A stretch of DNA of 64,000 nucleotides from contig CANNZV010001442.1 in assembly GCA_947561585.1 (NCBI GenBank), forward strand, positions 186,001 through 250,000, given 5' to 3'. Made by a program: the position numbers and the translations under genes. Each line of letters begins with the position of its first letter. The first letter of the stretch is position 1. The notes beneath the pieces are model-generated. The model had not been told where the DNA came from and searched no databases. It was given only the letters and a program-made list of their open reading frames with translations. Positions 13,031-23,700 of the stretch are shown piece after piece. The stretch is from Caprella mutica (Eukaryota; Arthropoda; Malacostraca; Amphipoda; Caprellidae).

Positions 13031-13201
13031 CTGTCCAATATTGTTGAACCCATATTTTTGGGCTATTTTATCTGCTGCCTCGATACCTTGTGGAACATGT
13101 ACTGCAAACTGATTGTGGTAAATTGGTTCATCCGATTTATCATGGCTGTAACTTAAGGTAACTGCACTGAATAAGATAATCCACACGGTATAAAAGGCCA
13201 T
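13031..13201 (-). CDS. Furin/PACE4-type proprotein convertase, first coding exon (partial gene)
   Basis: Encodes the first 57 residues of a kexin-like subtilase, a secretory-pathway protease that cleaves precursors after basic residues. Residues 1-19 (MAFYTVWIILFSAVTLSYS) form a hydrophobic signal peptide. Residues 31-57 match the start of the convertase prodomain: QFAVHVP, then EAADKIAQKYGFNNIGQ, where vertebrate furins read (N)xWAVxxPGG...A...A..HGF.NLGQI. The exon ends after CAG at a consensus donor, CAG|GTAAGT, in phase 0, exactly where convertase genes usually break. The frame is open upstream to another ATG at 13288, but that would put a 29-residue polar extension before the signal peptide, so I chose 13201. 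The catalytic Asp/His/Ser exons were not found; they should lie at lower coordinates, beyond the window edge. It could be furin 1, furin 2 or PACE4/PC5; one exon cannot decide. Confidence 0.85.
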
Positions 13202-13390
13202 TATAATTGATAGGGACACAGGCGCACGTTCACACCCAATGCATGTTGGAGCAGCACTAAAGAAGTGACACAGTGAGTGCCATTGCAATCATTTCACCCT
13301 GAAGGAAAATACAGCAAGTTAAAACAGTATATAAGCGAAGAAATTAATGCATTTGTGGAGGTCACCATCTTGAATAGGGGGTAGCTATTA

Positions 13391-13398
13391 TGACGTCA
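13391..13398. promoter_or_regulatory. CRE palindrome TGACGTCA upstream of convertase exon
   Basis: A perfect CREB/ATF-type site about 190 bp upstream of the chosen start codon of the convertase gene. Position suits a promoter element, but TGACGTCA also recurs at 15261, 15421, 42200, 42279, 42446 and 63033, so function is inference only. Confidence 0.3.
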
Positions 13399-13401
13399 TC
13401 A

Positions 13402-14676
13402 CTGCTAAGCCAATGAGAAGTGGTAGTTTCATGGATATGGGGGTCAATGGAGGGTTTTATCATTTTTATTATTACGTCAGATTATAAATTTAATGTGGAA
13501 ATAATTAATGGACTGAAATAACTTTTATTAATGTAAAATTCCGATGGTAAATTGAAATGTGAACTATTGATATGCTTGGTAAATACTGATAAACAACAAA
13601 AGAGCAAAACTAATGGAATTTGTGGCTGAAATGTGTGTAATGATTTCATGAAACGATGCCAAATGTCGCAATGTTTACATGATGCAAAGGCTTAAATGTT
13701 AGATGCGACTGAGAGTGTTAATTATTAAAAGGATATAATTTTGAAGAATTGCATTTTATTTATTACCTTATATTTACGTATATACCAAAATAAAATAACA
13801 ACTATTGACAATCATATTTTTCAAGTTTTTGCACGAGTTATAACTATGATTTAATAATGCATATAATTTTCTTATAAGATAACTTTACAGTGTTTATAAG
13901 GTGTTAATCAAATTTTAGTTATTTAATTAAGCCAATCTTCAGAATATGAAAGAAATGTAGGGTATAGCGAACAATTTTAAATAATTCCTATAGTTAATTA
14001 CAATAATTTAACTGTGGACAGTTTAAGTTTAAAGGACCTCTCTAGGTTCCGGGAAATAATCATTAAGCGCATGAATTCGGTTCAGTTTATATTTATTTTC
14101 TAGACTTGTAAAATTTTATTACTCTGTTTGCACTTATTGAAGCTGACACTGAAGAAAAAAAATGTACACTCTTTGCTTTGATTTCAAATTTGAATTGTAT
14201 AAATAAAACAATGCATGATCGTCCTTCGTGATTTCAATTGTTTCCTGAAGTGTAAACGTTTCTATAATAACTTTATCCAATTTTATACCTTTAGAGTAAT
14301 AATTAAAATTGGATTGATTATACCTACCTAGTTGACTTCACATCAAATGGTGTTCATTCTTTTTCTTTGGACTGAATATTAGTAAGTCAGAAGTAGAACG
14401 GGATTTTTATACCTAGTAGTTTTGATTATAAAAAAATACATATGAAATTAAACATATTTTATCAAATTCCATGGGTTTTGCAACAATATGATAAGAAACA
14501 TTAGCCTTATTGATTATAACAATATAAAAAAATACTAGGACGAGAAATTATAATAATTTTTCAAATGATAGAAGCATGATTTTCATCAAAATGAATCCAT
14601 CTTTAATTATACACATGGAAACGTACAACAGCTAGCTAGGTAGTGAATGAATATATTTGAAATTTTATTAACCATT
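13402..14676. other. AT-rich upstream region, no gene seen
   Basis: Upstream of the convertase exon on its own strand. I saw no second exon, no tandem array and no MITE ends. Confidence 0.5.
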
Positions 14677-14801
14677 AGGGTAATTTCCGAATTAAAAGTA
14701 AAAGTATTGAACACCGAACACGTTTAAAAATTAGTTCATAAAGTTTTATTGATATGAACGAAAATATGGAAACGTCCGATATCTCGAAATTCACCCTATG
14801 G
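14677..14801. mobile_element. Palindromic MITE family A, diverged short copy
   Basis: Begins TAGGGTAATTTCCGAATTA and ends GATATCTCGAAATTCACCCTA. The end words are complementary with several mismatches. The interior contains GAACGAAAATATGGAAACG, the diverged form of the GACCGAAAATGTGGAAC part of the arm. Confidence 0.65.
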
Positions 14802-15260
14802 AATAATTGACTTTTACAAAGATATGACGAGGGAAAAAATAAAACATTTGCACTTTATACATCAATTTTATTAATAATTTTTATATCCAATAGTTTATTA
14901 TAACTTTAATCTTTATAATGCCACAGAATAAGAAATTTTAATAAAATTAAACTAATTAAAGCTTATTATTCATGACGTGATTTACCCTTTGCCCTCTTTA
15001 TTACTATGGGCACTTCAATCGGTTTTTTAGAATTAATTAAGAATATACATTATATGCACACATATATACAAAATAGTGGAATGTATAGGATTTTAAAGTA
15101 AACAACTGTAACATAAAATAATATCACAGAATAATCTTAGTAGTAAAAAAGCTATAGACGATTTAAATCAATTGAAATAAGAACAAAATAAGATAATGAT
15201 AACCACCGTTCGCTATTATTTTGTTTGATCGGTTTGGAGTGGTAGAAACAATAGAACTCA

Positions 15261-15428
15261 TGACGTCACTAACACCAAGCTGTGAATTCATGCATAAAAG
15301 AACATAAACGTTATACCAATAATATTTCCATTCTTTCTATTTATTTAATATTCATATTACCTAAATGAAAAAAAGGAAATTTTAAATTGATTAATATAGC
15401 GATATTAGGTTTGGTGTTTATGACGTCA
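15261..15428. promoter_or_regulatory. Pair of CRE palindromes
   Basis: TGACGTCA occurs at 15261-15268 and again at 15421-15428, each preceded by CA or TA and followed by C. They are 160 bp apart and about 2 kb upstream of the convertase start. Possible enhancer; no other support. Confidence 0.2.
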
Positions 15429-15476
15429 CACGGGCTATTGTGTCTACTATCACATATTTAAATGAAATTTTGACAC

Positions 15477-15634
15477 AGGGTAAGTTCCGAGTAATCGGAC
15501 AGCTCCACATTTTCGCTCATATAAGAAAACAATTATTTAAGAATTAAAATTAGCGACTTAAAATGTGAAATATTTTTCTTAGGTAGCTACATGATCGAAA
15601 ATGTGTAACTGTGCGATAACTCGCAACTTACCCT
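15477..15634. mobile_element. Palindromic MITE family A
   Basis: Left end AGGGTAAGTTCCGAGTAATC, right end TGCGATAACTCGCAACTTACCCT. The arms contain CCACATTTTCGCTCATATAA and the complementary GATCGAAAATGTG. Interior about 60 bp of AT-rich sequence. Confidence 0.85.
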
Positions 15635-15735
15635 GTACTGAAAATGAAGGCAATGATATATTGATACAAAACACAAACAACAAAAATTAAGACTATTAAT
15701 TCACTTTGAACTCTTAAAACATAATTCGTAATTAC

Positions 15736-15905
15736 TAGGGTTGTGACAATATGCGTTCAAGATCATAGATCTTAAGAATATCACAGACGAAACAAAATGA
15801 AATGGTATCGAATACTATATACCGCTGGTTTATAACGATTAAATAGTCTTTATTTCAATCCGTCTATAATATTTACAGGATCTATGATTTTAAACGCATA
15901 ACAAA
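15736..15905. mobile_element. MITE family B, copy 2
   Basis: Left end TAGGGTTGTGACAATATGCG, core ATATACCGCTGGTTTATAACG, right part GATCTATGATTTTAAACGCA. The last 15 bp of the right terminus are missing or diverged (GCATAACAAACTG), so the copy is truncated at that end. Confidence 0.85.
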
Positions 15906-16299
15906 CTGAATGTTCAATTTCTACTAGAATATCTATCTAAAGAGAGTATTATAAAATACGTAAATACTAGGAGTATGTAAAAGAGAAAATAATAACCTGC
16001 AATCAATATAGAAATCTAAAATAATAAATAAATGTATCAAACAATGAGCATTATTGAAGGACTTCACTACAGATTAACTACCAACTCTAAAATTATACAT
16101 AGGCTCGATGTCATTTTATTAGTCTTTTTAGTTTTTAGGATGGGAATTAAAAAAATTGGAATAAATAAAGAGTATTTTTGGCAGAGAAGTTCATAAAAGC
16201 ATTGGTCCAGAGTTAGCACATTTGTTATGTCAAATTTGGATAGATATTTTACTATTTTAACACTTTGAGGTTTAACTAATTAATTGGGGAATTAATTAG

Positions 16300-16575
16300 T
16301 AGGGGTTTAACGTCTGCTTCGGAACCAAAGGCCATATCGCTGACGTAAAAAGGAAATTAAATACAAGGGACTCAATAAGCAGTCAGACATAAAAGTAGCT
16401 CCATGAACAAAGTCACCTACCACTAGTCAGTGACAAGCTCATGGATGCAGAAAAGCTACTTCGTGAATGCAGTCACTTACCAAGGATGGAAAGGACACAA
16501 GCACCGGTGACTGCACTCACTAAATGAGCTAACTGGCAACCCACATCACCATAGCAACACGAGTTCAATCTTTGG
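16300..16575. repeat. Dispersed repeat family G, copy 1
   Basis: Order of signature words: TTTAACGTCTGCTTCGGAAC, CCAAAGGCCATATCGCTGAC, GAAATTAAATACAAGGGACTC, AGTAGCTCCATGAACAAAGT, TGGATGCAGAAAAGCTACTT, TGCAGTCACTTACCAAGGAT, GGACACAAGCACCGGTGACT. The same order occurs at 27285-27725, 63127-63610 and, split in two, at 49940-50985. There is no open frame and no obvious terminal inverted repeat; a SINE-like or degenerate element is possible. Confidence 0.75.
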
Positions 16576-16714
16576 TGTCACAAATACCTTGCGTTAAAAT
16601 TATAAAAACAACAACAATGAATTACTTTTCTACAAAACTGTTAGAGATTCTATAAGGCTGAGGTTGGTGGAAATTGGTAATGATGAGTAATTAATGTGAA
16701 ACAACAATTGAAAA

Positions 16715-16928
16715 TACAGTAGAACTCCTCTATAGTGAATCTAGAGTCCTTAGTAAGAGAACTATGCTGTATAGTGAACACATTTTATTCAGTCTGCCAT
16801 TAAATGGCGACCAGTTTCAAAAAAAGTAATGGACAATTTAGAAATTTTCTTCAATATAAAGGGTAGTTCTTTTACTCAGGACTCTACTTTCACTATAGAG
16901 GACTCCACTATAGAGAAGATCTACTGTA
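16715..16928. mobile_element. Pogo-like MITE (family C)
   Basis: A 214-bp element with inverted ends TACAGTAGAACTCCTCTATA and AGATCTACTGTA. Internal complementary words are TAGTGAATCTAGAGTCC and GGACTCTACTTTCACTATA. CAGTNGAACCTC-like ends with TA at the borders are typical of pogo/Tigger elements. Related sequences are at 30569 and 51234. Confidence 0.75.
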
Positions 16929-17584
16929 CTAAATATAAACAAGAAAGAGAAGTTAGATTTGGTGTAGCTACTTGAGGATTCTCGACTTATACAATTAACA
17001 GTTTCTTCTACAATCAATTCATTATTTATTCACTAATATTTTACAAGAATTGTTCTGTCATTCACACTTTTGCTCTGTAGGCATTTAACCATAAAATTTT
17101 ATATAATTTGAATAAAAATACTAATTAAAATCGTACACACATAGGCACATACCACACCATTCTTATAACAAATAATCAGATCTTCTACGTAATTCATAAT
17201 TTTTATGTAATAGAATATTCTGGAATTATCTCCATTAATTTTTATAATTAATTACATTAAAATAATAACATTTATTCCTCAGTATTACTGGAGAATATTA
17301 AGCAGTTTATATTTTAAAAGAAAATCCTGAGAAAATTAGGATTATGAAAATTCACTTGAAACATTTTCAAATGTAGCTATGTTCTAAATAATTAAACTGT
17401 TGTATGTGTATTAACAGAGGTAGGTTATTAAATATTGATATATGATATCAAATAGCATAGGATATCGTAGATTTATCGCTTATTATAAAACTGGACTGTT
17501 TCTCACTAAAATTATAAAGACTGACCGAGAAGATGAAATAGTTACTAGATATTGGTTATAGTTACTTAGAGTTAGAATGCCTAT

Positions 17585-17689
17585 CAGTGAGAGCATTTAG
17601 AACACCAGTGAGAGCACTTACTACACCAATGAGAGCACTTAGTACACCAGTGAGAGCACTCAGTACACCAGTTAGAGCACTCACTTTAC
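17585..17689. repeat. 21-bp tandem repeat in the 3' UTR of the unknown gene
   Basis: Five copies of CAGTGAGAGCACTTAGTACAC with two to five differences each. It lies just beyond the stop codon (17702) of the minus-strand gene, so it would be transcribed as part of its 3' untranslated region or last-exon flank. Confidence 0.9.
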
Positions 17690-17701
17690 CAGAGTGTTTC
17701 T

Positions 17702-20700
17702 TCAAGTCTGTTTAGTTGGCAGAACTCTTTTGTAAAATCTTCTCGCCGCGACTCCTTTTCTCCTGTCAATGACTGTCTGAAAAAGGATAGACAAAAGTTA
17801 AATTCTAGACACTTTAATGTAAACTCTGGGTGAAATTTTTATTACTTGTGTAATTTTTAATAGCTACACTAATTCTTTAGCTACACATTTTTTTCCTCAT
17901 TTCACTCATTATGCCACATTTTACGCGCTTGTACTATTTGGAATTAGCTAAAACTATAGATAATCACAGCTCTGAAATAAGTCGTGAAGTAATTATCATA
18001 GTCATGTAAAGATTTAGAATTCTTGTGGTTATTTGAGACCAATGAGAATTAGTTGGACCGCACAAACTATGGAAGAGGTTTAAGCTCATTTGTGAGTTGC
18101 GGTTGAGATGCTTAGACTATAAAAAGGGATGGAATTATATAAGTAGTGTTAGAATTCTAGTGGAGTAAGTCAACGCTCCACTCCCCTTATCACATGTTTC
18201 TCTCACCATGTTACACGCTACACTCACCATGTTACACGCTTCACTCACCATGTTACACGCTTCACTCACCATGTTACAGCCCTCTTCGTCAAACTGTCGG
18301 AACAAGAACATGTGCCACTTCTCTTTCAGTTTGTCCTGTGCTAGAGTCCTCGGCGCTAGGAAGTAAAACGTGTTCTGAAAACAGAGAAAACGTCAATAAT
18401 TCCTTCTAAGAACGAAACAAAACAAATCATTTTAATTCTTTTTTACAAGTTAAATTTAAGTCATCAGCTACTTTTTAGACTAAATTAGTCAGTGTAATAA
18501 TGCTTGCCAGACTAATGGGGAATTATTAGATTATTGATATGTGAAGGAAATAATAAAAATAAAGATTCACTGAAAGAAAAAAGAGCATTAAGCGGCTCTC
18601 CAAATTCTTAAGATTGAGTAGAATAATTCTGTGTAAACGAAAGCACTTGGGTAACTGCTTTCTAAGATTCTCATCACATTTTTTTCCTGTTTTTAATTAT
18701 TATTTCATTTTAGGGTGTCCTAGAAGCTTTCGCTTGACAGGGCCTGAATGTTTAATAAAATTAAGCAATGCTTATTTTTCTTGTGTAAAGAGCAGACAAT
18801 ACTCCCGGGTATTTGTTCAAATTGTGTTTGATAAATAAGTAAATAAATTGTTCCTGTACATAATCATCACATTCTCCCTGTACACTCCAACTTCATTCTC
18901 CGTACCTGAGAGCTGCTACCGTCCAAGTCACTCTCCGTCTGTTGTTTGCGGAGGTAGAACCTACTCTGGTGGGTGATGAGCCAGTTCTCTGTGGTGACAC
19001 TCATTTGGAAATTGGAGGGTGCCTTGGGGGAACCGTCTGGGGGAGGGGATGAGAATTAGCTTGAGGAATAGAAGTAGCTTGTCTATTTTTCTCCATGTGT
19101 GTCTTTTTCTTCTCTATTTCTCTCCTTATACTTTAATTATTGTTTTTTGTTTACCATATCCCTTTGTCTGTTGTACACACACTGCTATCATTTATTATTT
19201 TACTGTTTCGTTAGATTTCACTAATCTTATATCAATTTTTAATTGCATGAGCCATTTTTAGTGTTTCCCTTGATGATTTTTCTTAACCGGGATTCATTTT
19301 TTTCAGTTTTGGTATTCAAATATTTTTTCAAATTTTGTACTAGCTATATGCTGATTATAACGAATAAGAATTAGTTTCATTATCTAACAATAAACCCTAA
19401 TAAAATGCTACCAGGAAAGAAGGATTTATTCCTAAGATATTCCACAATATCCAGGAAGGAATCCTTCTTGCCTTAGTTAGCTAATCATATTAACAAAATT
19501 CATGTTTTAATCGTGTTAGCTACCCCAACTCACCGGTTAAATCATGTTTGGCTATAGTTAGTATCTCCGAGGACCAACCTAGCAACTTACGGATGAAATA
19601 CGGCACTTCTGAAACAGTAAAAGAAAATGGTATCTTTAAAAAATGGTTCCAGGACACTAACCAATTGTCCCACCAAATTTCAGGCAATTTGATTGACTAC
19701 TTTTAGAGTTATGTGAATGACAAGATGACAAATGAATAAATGACGCATAAAGAAATAACCTTCCGCAATTTAGGAAAGTATTAATTATTTAATATTTATT
19801 GGTATCCACGATTCATGGCCGTTTTCACTAGACTTTGGAAGAATAACAATGAATAAAACATATAAAAACATTATATTGATAAAGATACAGACTATACTAC
19901 ATAAACATATCTTTACTTATATCAAGCTTATTTACTTTAAAATAGAGTGTAATTTTTGTGGGACATAGGGAGTTTTTTTTTAAACAGCATGGAAAACGCC
20001 CTATCAAAGTGGACATACCATAAACACGTACGTTTATTCAGTCGTAGCGTTTTTTTATGTAGCAATTTTTTTGCTGAGGCATGGAAAAAACGCCCATGTG
20101 AAAGGGGGCTGTGACACGGGGAGTTTAAAAAAAAACAGCATCAAAAACGCCCTATCAAAGTGGAAATACCAGAAACACGTACGTTTATTCAGTCGTAGCG
20201 TTTTTTTATGTAGCATTTTCTTAGCTGAGGCATGAAAAAAACGCCCATGTGAAAGGGGGCTGTGAATAGAGCTCACCTGACTCTATGAGAAAATTATCCC
20301 AATTTTTATCGCCATAGTGTTTGAAGGAGCCCAGCACTACATCCCAATCCGGGGTGACGACATTGGGGGGGATGACGAAGAGATTCTCATCATCATCATG
20401 GGGCACAGCCTCGTCAGCCTGAAGGTAACGATTGAAGTTAGGGAAAATATATAATGACTATAATTATCAAACGATATTAATCTTCCTTGCTTTTCTGTTT
20501 GTATACTGAAGAAATAAGGAGAAAATTACATTATTATTTTACATTACTATACTTTACTATTTTACATTGACAATGAGAATCTGTATTATTTTACTTAAGA
20601 TAATTTAACAAAGTAATAATAATATAATTGAAAATTGAATAGAAAGTTGAATTTGCAATGCAAATGATTTTTCTATCGGAAAAATCAGTTTTCATGGTAA

Positions 20701-23700
20701 ATATAAAATAAAATACAATGCGACTCATTTTTATGAATGAAAATAATGAAGTGTGAAAATAACAATTGAGGGGGTAACTGACCTATTTATACCAAATAAT
20801 GTGTAAAAATAATAATTGAAGGGGTAACTGACCTTTTTATATCAAATAATGTGTGAAAATAATAATTGAAGGGGTAACTGACCTATTTATATCAAATAAT
20901 GTGTGAAAATAATAATTGAAGGGGTAACTGACCTATTATTACCAACTAATAAAGTATGAAAATAATAATTGAAGGGGTAACTGAACTATTTATACCAAAT
21001 AATAAAGTATGAAAATAATAATTGAAGGGGTAACTGAACTATTTATACCAAATAATAAAGTATGAAAATAATAATTGAAGGGGTAACTGAACTATTTATA
21101 CCAAATAATAAAGTATGAAAATAATAATTGAAGGGGTAACTGAACTATTTATACCAAATAATAAAGTATGAAAATAATAATTGAAGGGGTAACTGAACTA
21201 TTTATACCAAATAATAAAGTATGAAAATAATAATTGAAGGGGTAACTGAACTATTTATACCAAATAATAAAGTATGAAAATAATAATTGAAGGGGTAACT
21301 GAACTATTTATACCAAATAATAAAATATGAAAATAATAATTGAAGGGGTAACTGAACTATTTATACCAAATAATAAAGTTGAAAATAACAATTGAGGGAG
21401 TAACTGACCTATTTAAACCAAATCTTTACTATTCAATATCAGTGCCCACCTGTAGCATTTCCTTTTCATCCCCGAGTTTGTCAGTGATTGCGTTAGGTTT
21501 CACTGTGTCCACACCATCACTCACGTACTCCTGCAGTAAGTCAGTGATGAGTGTTTGGGAGAGGTTCATCGTCCTGAAAAAGAACAACAATCAGAGGTGT
21601 GGCAGAGCTGTGAAATCTATCTAAGAAATAAAGGGAGGCTCCTAAAAATTATATAAGAAGAAATCATGAGAACGGAAAATAGTAAGAATAAAACAAACAT
21701 AAAAATCATTAAATATAAAACATAAGCACAGCATAAAAAATCATGAGGACAAAAAATAGTAAGAATAACATATCGGTAAATATATAAAGCATAAATATAT
21801 AAAGTAAAAAGCATGAAAATAATATTCATAAAATCAGAATCAAATTAAAAAATGAGAAATAATATAATAAGGGACAGTTTATATTGTTCTATATTTCATG
21901 ATTTTCTTTAAGCTTATCTAAAAAAATAAATTGAATTACGTATAACTATTGTAAATTATTATAATTTGGCCATGCTTCATTTTTTTTATTTTTGTGATTT
22001 AAACATTCTAAACCTTATGATTAAAATCTGTACTGAAATAATCAACTACCAAAGAAAAAGACACATTCCACGCTTTTTAATTCAAATCACTGACTTTTCG
22101 AATAACTCATTGTAACAGCTCAAAATTACATAAAAATGATAAAAATCTGTTAAAAACATATCTTAAAAGTCATCCTCCTAACAAACATACACACGCTGAA
22201 GATTATATAACCTACCAGATATACCCCAGGAGTAACCATCAGGGAGAATAATCATTAAAGAAATAATATAATAGCTAGTCATAAGATTCCAGCTCATATT
22301 ATATATTAATATCATTAAACAAACATAAAATACATTTAAAATCATTATTTAATTTTTTTTTAAACTATTGTCATGATTCAAATTTCAGGATTATGAAAAT
22401 AGAAGCAAAATGACTTGCAATACAATGAAGGTTAGAAATATCACATGCGGTTAACACATTAAGGTGATTTCTTGTAATTGTACAGAGAAAAAATACAGCT
22501 GCAGAGAATTGTACGGAGACCGCAGTGAGGCTATTTTTAGCGCGGTAATGATGTCCTCTGAAGGGATTCCACAGCCGAACAGGAAGACCTAAACTAGGGT
22601 CGTTTCAATATGCTTTTAAAATCATAAATTTTGAAAATATCATAGACGAAATGAAATAGAATTGAATACTATATACCGCGGGCTTAGAACCATTCAATAC
22701 TTTTTAATTCCCTCTGCGTTACGGGACCCGAAAGAAACTGTTATAACTCAAAAAGTTTGAAAATAGGATGAAAAACAAATACACCATTTAAAAGAGAATT
22801 TAAGAACTTAATTTACGTAGATTAGATTGTTTTAAATAATATTCATACCAGATGATCTCCATTCACTCTTGAACATTGATGTGCTCTCGTGATGCTATTC
22901 ATCAGTTTTGATAATGTTTGAGGTGTGATTGAATTAATTTCTTGAGTTATGTTATGTTTAAGATCCTGAAATGTTGTAAGGTTGCTTCACTACACATTAT
23001 TTCTTTTAAATATTCCAACAAATAGGTTTCTGTGCTTCAGCTACGCTACCGTAGGTACTGAATGTATTGAAATGAGATAAATGTAAGATGGCCTCTTGTC
23101 CGAAATCCATTACGAAGAGTTCGAAGCAGACTTTAATTTAGTTAGTGAATAATTGCAGTAACATGAATATAGATATATAATTGAAATCAATCTTTTATTC
23201 TCTTTTTTTTACAGTGCTTTCAAACTTTTTGAGCTATAACAGTTTCTTTCAGGTCCCGTAACGGTGGAAAACCCTGTATAATATTTAAAGGATCTACGAT
23301 TTTAAAAGCATAACCCTACTCATGACTTTACTTCAATTGGAACAGTGACATGCATGCATGTTTTATTGTACAGTCACAATAATTATAAGATGTGAATTAA
23401 ATACCCAATGTAAATTTCAATATGTTATCATTTAAAAAAAAAACATCAAAATATATTTATTGTGGAGAGAAGAAATAAATTTAAATTGATAATTTAATGG
23501 ATAAATTTGTTAGTATCCATGTTACCTATTGCTATCCATGTGGATACCAATTAAAATAACGAGTTAAAATGTCAAATTGTATTTTTCTTTCTAGTTGCTA
23601 TGACCGAAAATGTGGAACTGCGCAATATCTCGTTTTTATTCTATAATAAAAATTTTCATCTGATATTTTATTCGCAACAGCTAATTGGAACTTCAGCCCA

